Assembly: GCA_964424455.1 (NCBI GenBank)
Contig: CAYRJA010000014.1
Location: 1-43,273 of the forward strand
Length of the DNA stretch: 43,273 bases
Direction: 5' to 3'
DNA from: CAYRJA01 sp964424455
Lineage (GTDB): Bacteria > Bacteroidota > Bacteroidia > Chitinophagales > UBA10324
Shown piece after piece: positions 18,439-26,110 of this stretch (position 1 is the first letter of the stretch; every line of letters starts with the position of its first letter). The position numbers and the translations under genes were made by a program. Below the pieces are notes generated by a model that saw nothing but the letters and a program-made list of their open reading frames with translations, was not told the origin of the DNA and searched no databases.

Positions 18439-18491
18439 TGTTACAATTAATGCCGCAAAGTCCCTGAAAAAGGAGACTTTGCGGGGACGGA
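18439..18491 (+). repeat. REP element with TGTTACA and GGGACGG foot
   Basis: TGTTACA (18439-18445), 7 bp spacer, perfect 10-bp stem CCGCAAAGTC (18453-18462) / GACTTTGCGG (18475-18484), then GGACGG. It lies 30 bp beyond the 3' end of the minus-strand cytochrome gene and may also act as its transcript end. Confidence 0.75.
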
Positions 18492-18513
18492 AAACTATTT
18501 TACATTTCGCAAT

Positions 18514-19047
18514 TTAAGAAATCCTTTTCAAGGTGTTTTCTTTAAACTTGATATAATGAAGTGCCACACCTCCAATATGAGCAATTAGTAAAGCAATCAG
18601 AATTTTTGCCAAATTTTCGTGTGCCATAAGTGGTGGAATTTCTTTGTTGAGTTGAAATAATTCATAATTGCCAGTTTTCATTATTTCTATCCAACCTAAT
18701 GAAATCATTCCTCCAAGTCCAGTTATAGGAAGCAGAATAAGGATAATGTAAAAAGAATTTTCAAGCCAATACACCAATTTGTTATGTAGCTTATTTCCTG
18801 TTTCTAAATGTGGCGGTCTGGGGCTTTTGAAAAATAAATAACTGCGTATCAAGGTTAATATGAATACTAACATTCCAATTACAACATGAACTCTCAAAAG
18901 CGAAACTTTTGTTTCGGAAGCCTCTGCATTTGCCATAATGAAGCCCGTAGGAATAAGAACAAAAATTAGCAAGGCACTGACCCAATGGATAATTATGATT
19001 CCCTTTCCATATTTTTTCGATAAATCATTTTTAACTGCTGTATTCAT
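18514..19047 (-). CDS. Cytochrome b561-family protein
   Basis: A 177-residue membrane protein with four helices. Haem-ligand-type His residues sit in IIIIHWVSALLIF, LLRVHVVIGMLVF and the last helix (LIAHIGGVALHYI), the pattern of prokaryotic cytochrome b561 (YodB/CybB). It probably moves electrons from quinol to an oxidant such as superoxide or a periplasmic acceptor. It is on the same strand as the 19066 membrane protein gene (18 bp gap), and an AraC-type regulator follows upstream, so the three likely form one module. The base composition is more AT-rich than the core genes. Confidence 0.85.
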   Translation of the reverse strand: MNTAVKNDLSKKYGKGIIIIHWVSALLIFVLIPTGFIMANAEASETKVSLLRVHVVIGMLVFILTLIRSYLFFKSPRPPHLETGNKLHNKLVYWLENSFYIILILLPITGLGGMISLGWIEIMKTGNYELFQLNKEIPPLMAHENLAKILIALLIAHIGGVALHYIKFKENTLKRIS

Positions 19048-19065
19048 TTTCTTATTTTTTAATTG

Positions 19066-19512
19066 CTATCGTTTAATTCTGCCTGAAAGTTCCATACCGC
19101 TTTTAGCATTGATAATGATGAGTGATAAATTGGTTAAACCCAAAGCAAATTCAGCAATTTGTGCTGTAAGGAAAATATTGTCTATTGTTTGATAATGCGA
19201 ACGGTAATAAAGAAAAATCGCAAGTGCTATCAGTCCGACACCATTTACAACTACAAATTTCATTCTCTTTGCCTTTGCAAAAACTTTGGGATTTTTTGAT
19301 TTTCCTGCAAGTTTATCGCCTGTAAGTTTTAAGACAGGCATAGCCAAAATCATAATAGGCAAAGCATACAAAATAAATGCTTTCACAGTTCTAATAAACT
19401 CGTGGTCGCCCTTAATTTCTGCAATGAGAGAAGATGCGAAAAATACTAAAATCGTTATTGCTGCTATGATTGTTGCAATAAGATGTGCTGTTACTACGGT
19501 TTTGCGTTTCAT
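19066..19512 (-). CDS. Four-helix membrane protein of unknown function
   Basis: The protein has 148 residues with four hydrophobic helices (residues about 8-30, 47-65, 88-103 and 115-137) and a basic loop between helices 2 and 3 (KLAGKSKNPKVFAKAKRMK). I do not recognise a family with confidence. It sits 18 bp upstream of the cytochrome b561 gene on the same strand and may be its partner in the membrane. The AraC-type regulator gene lies 50 bp further upstream. Confidence 0.72.
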   Translation of the reverse strand: MKRKTVVTAHLIATIIAAITILVFFASSLIAEIKGDHEFIRTVKAFILYALPIMILAMPVLKLTGDKLAGKSKNPKVFAKAKRMKFVVVNGVGLIALAIFLYYRSHYQTIDNIFLTAQIAEFALGLTNLSLIIINAKSGMELSGRIKR

Positions 19513-19562
19513 TGTACTACAATTTTAAATATTATAGTGCAAAGGTCGTTTGGTCGTCTTTC

Positions 19563-20393
19563 TTAAAATTGTAAATATCGGAAAGTTGAAATTTCTTTTC
19601 TAAGTTCACTAGGAGTTTGTCCTGTGAAATCTTGTATTTCTCGGATGAAATGTGCTTGGTCGAAATAGTTATTTTCGTAGGCAATTTCTGTAAGTGATTT
19701 TTTTGAATGTTTTAAATCATAAGCGATTTGTCGAAGTTTTACAATGCGTAAATATTCTTTAGGTGAGCAACCAATATGGTCGTAAAAATGATTTCTTATT
19801 GTTCTGTCAGAAACGCCTAACTGTTTAGCTAATTCTCCTATTTCAATGTGTCCTGCGTTTATTTCAATCAATTCAATTGCTTTTGTTATCAATGATAAAT
19901 CCCGAATTAGGATATTGTCCATAAAAACCTTTTCTACTTGGTTAAATAGTTGTACCGTATTTTGACAGGCATTAACTCTCTTCAAAAACTTTGTAGCAAT
20001 GTTGCCAAAAAGTTCTTCTGTGTTAATTAACCAGTCTAATGAGTTGATTGGTTTTTTTGTAAAATAAGCCAAGGCAAATGGTTTGATATGTGCTCCTAAA
20101 ATTTTTATTCTTTTGGTAGAAGGTTGCACCGTTATTTTCTGTGTGGAAATTTTTGAAATTGCTATGTTTACTGAAACCGATTGGTCTAATGTGAGGTTTG
20201 TTACTGTAAATGGATAGTCGAAGAAATAACCAAAAGTTATTCTCGGAAACTGAATAATAAACTCTTTTGTTGGTAACTGCGAAACAGGTATGTCAATGTA
20301 GAAGTAGTGCTCTACAATGCTTGCAAGAAAAGTATTTTGTGGTTTAGCTATGACAAAGTCGCTTTCTGTTTCCATTATTCTCGTTTGCTTCAA
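19563..20393 (-). CDS. AraC-family transcriptional regulator
   Basis: A 276-residue regulator. The C-terminal ~100 residues are the two-helix-turn-helix DNA-binding domain: IGELAKQLGVSDRTIRNHFYDHIGCSPKEYLR and SLTEIAYENNYFDQAHFIREIQDFTGQTPSELRK. The N-terminal part resembles the beta-type sensor found in many Bacteroidota AraC proteins, and its ligand is unknown. It likely controls the membrane protein and cytochrome b561 genes that follow on the same strand. The gene is AT-rich and has no TGTWACA heptamer. Confidence 0.9.
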   Translation of the reverse strand: MKQTRIMETESDFVIAKPQNTFLASIVEHYFYIDIPVSQLPTKEFIIQFPRITFGYFFDYPFTVTNLTLDQSVSVNIAISKISTQKITVQPSTKRIKILGAHIKPFALAYFTKKPINSLDWLINTEELFGNIATKFLKRVNACQNTVQLFNQVEKVFMDNILIRDLSLITKAIELIEINAGHIEIGELAKQLGVSDRTIRNHFYDHIGCSPKEYLRIVKLRQIAYDLKHSKKSLTEIAYENNYFDQAHFIREIQDFTGQTPSELRKEISTFRYLQF

Positions 20394-20431
20394 AGTTGGT
20401 CATTGTCATTGGATGGAGGTCGTTTTTAATA

Positions 20432-20570
20432 GCCTATAACGGTTTGGCAGCTTGGCGATGTGGTGGCAATTTAGCACAAAAGTTAAATAGAATTACTAAA
20501 GTTCAATTTTGTACTTCCGCTCAATAGTAGCACTTCACCCGCCATATTGCCAAACTGCTTGTTATGGGGC
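20432..20570. repeat. Imperfect inverted repeat of about 139 bp, attC-like or MITE-like
   Basis: The ends pair: GCCTATAAC (20432-20440) with GTTATGGGGC (20561-20570), and GTTTGGCA (20442-20449) with TGCCAAAC (20547-20554). Further imperfect pairing continues inward (TGGCGATGTGG against CCGCCATAT). The centre is AT-rich and unpaired. Length, end boxes and imperfect arms resemble an integron attC site or a small non-autonomous element. No integrase is in the window. Confidence 0.5.
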
Positions 20571-20800
20571 GAAGCGAACAGTTATTGGCGGTTGCAGAAT
20601 ATGTTTACAACCATTTTGACGATAGCTCAAGCAAAACGGCTAAAGATTACCTACAAGACTTTCTTAGCCAAGAATTGCCCATAACTCACAAATATGCGAA
20701 ACTATTAAAAATTCTAAAAAATATTTTCGTATTAAATAACGATATGACAATCAATTTATCTGTCTTTGTTTCTCCACTTTCGTACTTTATATCCTCTTAG
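20564..20800 (+). CDS. Short hypothetical ORF starting inside the inverted repeat
   Basis: A frame of 78 codons whose ATG lies in the right end of the 20432-20570 repeat. The first half reads as a plausible soluble helical protein (LAVAEYVYNHFDDSSSKTAKDYLQDFL); the end is hydrophobic and looks arbitrary. It is possibly the front of a truncated gene or of a cassette gene. No family recognised, low confidence. Confidence 0.3.
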   Translation: MGRSEQLLAVAEYVYNHFDDSSSKTAKDYLQDFLSQELPITHKYAKLLKILKNIFVLNNDMTINLSVFVSPLSYFISS

Positions 20801-21111
20801 ATGTTTTTACTTTTGGCTATACAAAATTCCGTTCAAGCAGGGCCTTGATTTTTACATACCCTTTGTCAATCAATGCTGCACCGCTCTGTTTACCAATCAA
20901 AAAAAATATTAACTCCCTATATGTTAATCCGCACAATGGTGTTACAACAGATGCGCAAGGTCTTCTCAGGAAAAATGCCGGGACATGAATATTATAGTTG
21001 ATATACTTTATAATCCAATTTCCTCATACTTCGTGTATAATCTTATTGTGTACAGGATGGTCTGTAAACTATTCTGTTTATCTTGCAGCAGTTTAAAATG
21101 ATTCTGATACA
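20801..21111. other. Intergenic region with one degraded REP-like copy
   Basis: There is no gene here. The part 20890-20965 repeats, with changes, the segment 16612-16668 (both contain TTAATCCGCAC-like and ATGGTGTTACAACA words), including a TGTTACA at 20940-20946. Six bp later comes GCGCAAGGTCTTC and then GCCGGGACATG, a decayed REP stem and GGAC foot. Confidence 0.55.
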
Positions 21112-21759
21112 TTGCTTTCTTGCCGTTACAAATATTTGCTGATTAGTATTCTGGGAGTTCTGTTGGTTTCATGTAATAGTACTATAAGAACTACGCAAAC
21201 TGTAACACCTTCTTCTGAAATTTATTCAGCAAAACCGCTGCCGGCAAAACCTTTGTCTTTAATTCCAATACCCTTACATGCAAACCACAAAAGAAATTTT
21301 GTAGCGCTTAAAGAACCGGAGAAATATTCCCCACTTCAGTTAGACTATGCAAGACAACTTGAAGTGCTGCCTGCTATGATTAAAGATACTACGCTCTATG
21401 GATTCATAGATAACTGGATGGGCACCCGGTATAAATACGGAGGTGTAACCGATAAAGGGATTGATTGCAGTGGATTTACATGCACACTTTATAAAAATGT
21501 TTTTGATAAGGAAATTGCCGGAAGTTCCGGTATGTTGTTTAATACTGTTCATCCTGTAGAAAAGGACGAGTTAACCGAAGGGGATATGGTATTCTTTAAA
21601 ATAAAAAAGAACAGGATTTCTCATGTCGGAGTGTATCTGATGAACAACAAATTTGTTCATTCAAGCTCTCATAACGGAGTTATCATTAGTGACCTGAACG
21701 AGGAATACTATAAGAAACATTTTTATACCGGCGGAAGGCTAATGGATAATTCCCAATAA
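21112..21759 (+). CDS. NlpC/P60 (C40) family peptidase, lipoprotein
   Basis: A 215-residue cell-wall hydrolase that probably cuts gamma-glutamyl-diaminopimelate bonds in peptidoglycan peptides. It has a lipoprotein signal with lipobox LVSC (Cys21). The C-terminal catalytic domain has Cys119 in GIDCSGFTC and His171 in RISHVGVYL, with a possible third polar residue near His183. The only usable start near the signal peptide is TTG at 21112; an in-frame TAA lies at 21094. The stop is 9 bp before purB, so the two may be co-transcribed. Confidence 0.9.
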   Translation: MLSCRYKYLLISILGVLLVSCNSTIRTTQTVTPSSEIYSAKPLPAKPLSLIPIPLHANHKRNFVALKEPEKYSPLQLDYARQLEVLPAMIKDTTLYGFIDNWMGTRYKYGGVTDKGIDCSGFTCTLYKNVFDKEIAGSSGMLFNTVHPVEKDELTEGDMVFFKIKKNRISHVGVYLMNNKFVHSSSHNGVIISDLNEEYYKKHFYTGGRLMDNSQ

Positions 21760-21768
21760 TCTGAAACA

Positions 21769-23124
21769 ATGACTTTAAATAAATTAACTGCTATTTCCCC
21801 TATTGACGGGAGGTACTTTTCTAAAACAGAACAACTCTCCGACTATTTTTCTGAGTTTGCACTAATCCGCTACAGAGTACAAGTTGAAATTGAATATTTT
21901 ATTGCCCTTGCAGAATTACCATTACCGCAACTGTTACAGTTCAAACAATCGTCATTTGAAAAATTGAAAGATGTTTACAGAAAATTCTCAGAAGAAGATG
22001 CAAAACAAATTAAAGAGATTGAAGCTACTACCAATCATGATGTAAAAGCAGTTGAATATTTTCTAAAAGAAAAATTCAGAGCGATGAAACTTGACAAGTT
22101 TTCTGAATTTATTCATTTCGGACTGACTTCACAGGACATTAATAATACTGCTGTTCCATTGTCACTTAAAGAAGCGGTGTTACAGCAGTACATTCCTCTG
22201 CTCAACCGATTAATAACCAACCTCACAGAAAAGTCAAAGCAATGGAAGGCAGTTCCCATGCTTGCGCATACACATGGGCAACCGGCTTCTCCTACTTTGC
22301 TTGGAAAAGAGTTTTATGTTTTTGTTGAGCGGTTGAAAGAACAGAAGTCACAACTGCTCGCTGTTCCTTATTCTGCAAAATTTGGTGGGGCAACCGGCAA
22401 CATGAATGCGCACTATGTAGCTTATCCTAAAATTAACTGGCGCTCATTTGCCAACAGTTTTGTAAACAACAAACTCGGATTGAAGCGTTCTCAATTCACC
22501 ACGCAGATAGAGCATTATGATAATCTCGCCTCTCTGTTTGATGCCATGAAGCGAATTAATACTATCCTCACTGATTTGTCACGTGATGTATGGCAGTATA
22601 TTTCAATGGAATATTTTAAACAGAAAATTAAGGAGAATGAAGTCGGCTCATCAGCAATGCCTCACAAAGTAAATCCCATTGATTTTGAAAATGCCGAAGG
22701 AAATTTCGGAATTGCCAATGCTGTTTTTGAACATCTTTCAGCAAAACTTCCGGTATCAAGACTACAGAGAGATTTGACAGACTCTACCGTACTGCGAAAT
22801 ATCGGTGTTCCGGTTGCACATACAATAATTGCTTTTCATTCCTTACTGAAAGGATTGGATAAAATTATTCTGAATGAAGATGCATTGAATAAAGATCTGG
22901 AAGCCAATTGGGCGGTAGTAGCCGAGGCAATACAAACTATTTTGCGCCGTGAAAATTATCCTTCTCCCTATGAAAAACTAAAAGAACTTACACGTAAAAA
23001 CAAACACATCACTCAAAAAGAAATTGTCGAATTTATCCAATCATTAAAAGTGGACAATAAAGTAAAAAGAGAATTACTTGCTGTAACACCTTTTAACTAT
23101 ACCGGAAAATTCCTGATGAATTAA
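21769..23124 (+). CDS. purB: Adenylosuccinate lyase
   Basis: Catalyses two steps of purine synthesis, releasing fumarate from SAICAR and from adenylosuccinate. The 451-residue protein is of the E. coli-like PurB type. It shows LTAISPIDGRYFSKT at the N-terminus, EATTNHDVKAVEYFLKE, HFGLTSQDINNTA, AHTHGQPASPT with the catalytic His, and the family signature GSSAMPHKVNPIDFENAEGN near residue 293. It follows the C40 lipoprotein gene closely and is convergent with the next gene (9 bp gap). Confidence 0.97.
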   Translation: MTLNKLTAISPIDGRYFSKTEQLSDYFSEFALIRYRVQVEIEYFIALAELPLPQLLQFKQSSFEKLKDVYRKFSEEDAKQIKEIEATTNHDVKAVEYFLKEKFRAMKLDKFSEFIHFGLTSQDINNTAVPLSLKEAVLQQYIPLLNRLITNLTEKSKQWKAVPMLAHTHGQPASPTLLGKEFYVFVERLKEQKSQLLAVPYSAKFGGATGNMNAHYVAYPKINWRSFANSFVNNKLGLKRSQFTTQIEHYDNLASLFDAMKRINTILTDLSRDVWQYISMEYFKQKIKENEVGSSAMPHKVNPIDFENAEGNFGIANAVFEHLSAKLPVSRLQRDLTDSTVLRNIGVPVAHTIIAFHSLLKGLDKIILNEDALNKDLEANWAVVAEAIQTILRRENYPSPYEKLKELTRKNKHITQKEIVEFIQSLKVDNKVKRELLAVTPFNYTGKFLMN

Positions 23125-23133
23125 TCCATTCTA

Positions 23134-24147
23134 TCACTGGAACAAGTCATCAATATCAATCCCTAACTTTAATAACTGGTCTGGATCTTCATCGTGTGGA
23201 CTTGTTTTATAACGATGAACTGACGGCAGCGTCCATACAATTCCGGCATTGATAAACCATGCAGGTTGGATACCCAGATTGTATGTGGCATTTTTAAAGT
23301 TTCGGTCATTATTACTGAGCGCCATAGCCCGGTTAAATGCAAATCCGGTAGAAATTCTCCATGTATAATTAACAGAAACATGCTTCAGAAAACTAAGTCC
23401 TGTCTGGTATTCTTTTCTTTTAAATAATAATACATTACTCAACGAACTGATGCTGTCAAGATTTAAAGTGCGGTTTACACTTCCGGAAGGATGAATAAAA
23501 ACACGATATTCAATCTTATCATTTATATAGTGCATATATTGTGCACCTAAAGGTAACAGGAAAGAGATTTTACTTTTATCACCGGTTACGATAGTGCCAC
23601 CTATCATTGGCAGCAATACACGCTGCCCATAAGCAAGTGAATATCCGCCTCCAATCGTATAGCTGAATTTATGTGGAGTCAGATGAGTAAAAAGCAAACT
23701 GCCCACCCATGATTCTTTAGAGGATGTAATGGTATATTGATCTTCAGAGAGCAGAAGAGAAGTGTTCAGTGAAAGCAGATTATTTCCATGATATAAATAA
23801 CTGAAACCAATTCCGGGAGAAGTCTTTATTAGAACATGGTCAGAAAAAAAGATATTAGTTCTTGGAAATGTTACTGTTTCCAATCCGGTTAATCTTATGC
23901 TCCACGCATTCATTTTACTGCTATCTTCAAGCAGACGGCTGTGCGTTACAACAGGAACGGAGAAATTTAAATATCCCTTTGTGTAATTTAAGCCCATAGA
24001 AGCATTATCATTCGTGAATTGGTTTTCATATTCTGAATAAGCGTTAATTCTCGGTTGAAATAAGTTCACCGTATTCAATAACTGTGCTTCTGCTCTGAAG
24101 GAATACAACAGTGAAATCAGCAAAACAATGCGGGTAAATTTATTCAT
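23134..24147 (-). CDS. Outer-membrane beta-barrel protein, DUF6268-like
   Basis: I choose the ATG at 24147 (MNKFTRIVLLISLLYSF...AEAQ), which gives a proper signal peptide and 337 residues; the longer frame to 24195 adds 16 residues before it. The mature part is a series of amphipathic beta strands with aromatic ends (YTIGGGYSLAYG, FLLPLGAQYMHYI, VSVNYTWRISTGFAF) typical of an outer-membrane barrel. The role is unknown. It is monocistronic and divergent from mqnE. Confidence 0.75.
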   Translation of the reverse strand: MNKFTRIVLLISLLYSFRAEAQLLNTVNLFQPRINAYSEYENQFTNDNASMGLNYTKGYLNFSVPVVTHSRLLEDSSKMNAWSIRLTGLETVTFPRTNIFFSDHVLIKTSPGIGFSYLYHGNNLLSLNTSLLLSEDQYTITSSKESWVGSLLFTHLTPHKFSYTIGGGYSLAYGQRVLLPMIGGTIVTGDKSKISFLLPLGAQYMHYINDKIEYRVFIHPSGSVNRTLNLDSISSLSNVLLFKRKEYQTGLSFLKHVSVNYTWRISTGFAFNRAMALSNNDRNFKNATYNLGIQPAWFINAGIVWTLPSVHRYKTSPHDEDPDQLLKLGIDIDDLFQ

Positions 24148-24291
24148 AAAATGAATTGTGGGTTTGACTACTCCTTTTTCCAATCGTTTAATCAATCAAA
24201 AAATAAATTTATGCTTTTAGCCGTTTGCCGGGTAAATAATAATTAACAATGGATCCCGGTAGTTTCATTTCTGATTTGAAAACGGACTTGC

Positions 24292-24299
24292 TATCTTCG
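24292..24299 (+). promoter_or_regulatory. Possible -7 promoter element of mqnE
   Basis: TATCTTCG differs by one base from TAnnTTTG and lies 13 bp before the ATG at 24313. No TTG lies at the ideal distance; TTTG at 24275-24278 is closer than usual (13 bp). Confidence 0.3.
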
Positions 24300-24312
24300 C
24301 AAGGGCATATTT

Positions 24313-25461
24313 ATGGATACTATACTGTTGCAACATTCCGCCTCCATTGAATCAATCATGGAATCGAGGAATATACCTTCTGAGATAAGAACTATTACTG
24401 AAAAGGTTGTAAACGATGAGCGAATCTCAGTAGATGAAGGAACACTGCTTTATGAAAAAGGCGAACTTGGCTTTCTTGGAGCACTTGCCAATTTTATTAG
24501 AGAAAAAAAGAACGGCTCTAAAACTTACTTCAATCGTAATTTTCATATAGAGCCAACTAACAAATGCGTTTATGCTTGCAAGTTCTGCTCTTATTCACGA
24601 CTGGTTCAGCAGGAAGAAGATGCATGGGAACTCAGTGAACAACAAATGCTCGATATCGTGAAAAAGTACGACGATCATCCTGTTACTGAAGTGCACATTG
24701 TTGGCGGAGTTCATCCGAAGATGAATCTAAATTTTTTTGCTGGACTGATTCAAAAAATTAAACAACACCGCCCCGAACTTCATGTGAAAGCATTTACTGC
24801 GGTGGAACTGGAGTATATGTTTCGCAAGGCAAAGGTTACTACAGAACAGGGAATGAAGATGTTGATGGATGCCGGATTAAACTCTATGCCGGGAGGAGGC
24901 GCTGAAATTTTCGATGAGAAAGTCCGTGCAGAAATCTGTGGTGATAAATGCTCATCAGCAGAATGGTTACACATTCATGAAGTAGCTCATAATCTGGGAA
25001 TGTTCACTAATGCTACAATGCTTTATGGACATATTGAAACTTATGCTCATCGTATTGACCACATGAACCGGCTTCGTGAATTACAGGATAAAACCAATGG
25101 CTTCAATACGTTTATTCCACTTAAATTCCGGAATAAAGACAATGAAATGTCACACATTCCTGAAGTAAGCATTATTGAAGATTTGAAATGTTACGCTATG
25201 TCAAGAATTTTCCTCGACAACTTTGCACATATCAAAGCTTATTGGCCCATGATTGGTCAAAGTACTACACAGATTCTTCTCAATTTCGGCGTGGATGATG
25301 TGGACGGAACGATTGATGACTCAACAAAAATTTATTCAATGGCAGGCGCTGAAGACCAGCATCCTTCTCTTACAACTGAACAGTTTGTGGAGATGATTAA
25401 AGCAGTAAACCGCCAGCCGGCAGAGAGAGACACCTTATATAATGTTGTAAATATTTACTAA
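24313..25461 (+). CDS. mqnE: Aminofutalosine synthase (radical SAM), menaquinone synthesis
   Basis: Joins SAM-derived adenosyl radical to 3-(1-carboxyvinyloxy)benzoate to form aminofutalosine, the second step of the futalosine menaquinone route. The protein has 382 residues. The radical-SAM cluster motif is Cys85-X3-Cys89-X2-Cys92 (NKCVYACKFCSY), preceded by FNRNFHIEPT, which is typical for MqnE and MqnC. GLNSMPGGGAEIFDEKVR and GHIETYAHRIDH are conserved. MqnE is favoured over MqnC by length and by the mqnA gene nearby; MqnC remains a minor alternative. Confidence 0.92.
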   Translation: MDTILLQHSASIESIMESRNIPSEIRTITEKVVNDERISVDEGTLLYEKGELGFLGALANFIREKKNGSKTYFNRNFHIEPTNKCVYACKFCSYSRLVQQEEDAWELSEQQMLDIVKKYDDHPVTEVHIVGGVHPKMNLNFFAGLIQKIKQHRPELHVKAFTAVELEYMFRKAKVTTEQGMKMLMDAGLNSMPGGGAEIFDEKVRAEICGDKCSSAEWLHIHEVAHNLGMFTNATMLYGHIETYAHRIDHMNRLRELQDKTNGFNTFIPLKFRNKDNEMSHIPEVSIIEDLKCYAMSRIFLDNFAHIKAYWPMIGQSTTQILLNFGVDDVDGTIDDSTKIYSMAGAEDQHPSLTTEQFVEMIKAVNRQPAERDTLYNVVNIY

Positions 25462-25495
25462 TCTTTTCCTTTAGTATTTCAGGAAGTGTAACAGA

Positions 25496-26110
25496 ATGAA
25501 AGAACTCTTTATCATTCGCCACGGCGAAACCGATTTTAACAAGCAGGGAATTATACAGGGCAGTGGTGTAAACCCTCCATTGAATGAAAAAGGAAGATTG
25601 CAGTCACAATTATTTTTTCAGTATTACGAAAAGGAAAATTTTGATTTTATCTTCACTTCAGCATTACAGCGAACACATGAAACAGTTTTGCCTTTTACCG
25701 GCAAAGGCATTCCATGGGAACAGCGCAGCGAATTGAACGAAATATGCTGGGGAATTCATGAAGGAAAGAAAACAAATTCTGCTTTCCGTCACGAGTATCA
25801 GCATCTTATTGAGAGTTGGCAGAATGGACATCTGGACGAGAAAACAGAAGGCGGAGAAAGCCCGAATGAAGTTCAGCAGAAACAGAAGAAATTTATAACT
25901 GAACTTGAACAAAAGAGCGACAACAAAATATTAGTGTGTATGCACGGAAGAGCCATGCGGATTTTTCTCTCCACGCTATTGAAGAAACCACTAAATAAAA
26001 TGGATGAGTTCCCACATCATAATGTTTGTCTTTATAAACTGCTTTATACAGAAGAGTCTTTTACAATAGAACTGTTTAACAATCTTAATCATCTGAATGG
26101 GACAAATTAA
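25496..26110 (+). CDS. Histidine phosphatase family protein
   Basis: A 204-residue phosphatase of the phosphoglycerate-mutase-like group. The N-terminal phosphohistidine motif is RHGETDFN (His9), and the second His lies in CMHGRAMR near residue 150. Glu and Arg partners appear as RTHETVLPF and LNEICWGIHEG. The substrate is unknown. It sits between mqnE and mqnA and overlaps mqnA by 14 bp, so it may serve the same pathway, for example by removing a phosphate from a nucleoside by-product (inference only). A TGTAACA lies 2 bp before its ATG. Confidence 0.88.
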   Translation: MKELFIIRHGETDFNKQGIIQGSGVNPPLNEKGRLQSQLFFQYYEKENFDFIFTSALQRTHETVLPFTGKGIPWEQRSELNEICWGIHEGKKTNSAFRHEYQHLIESWQNGHLDEKTEGGESPNEVQQKQKKFITELEQKSDNKILVCMHGRAMRIFLSTLLKKPLNKMDEFPHHNVCLYKLLYTEESFTIELFNNLNHLNGTN

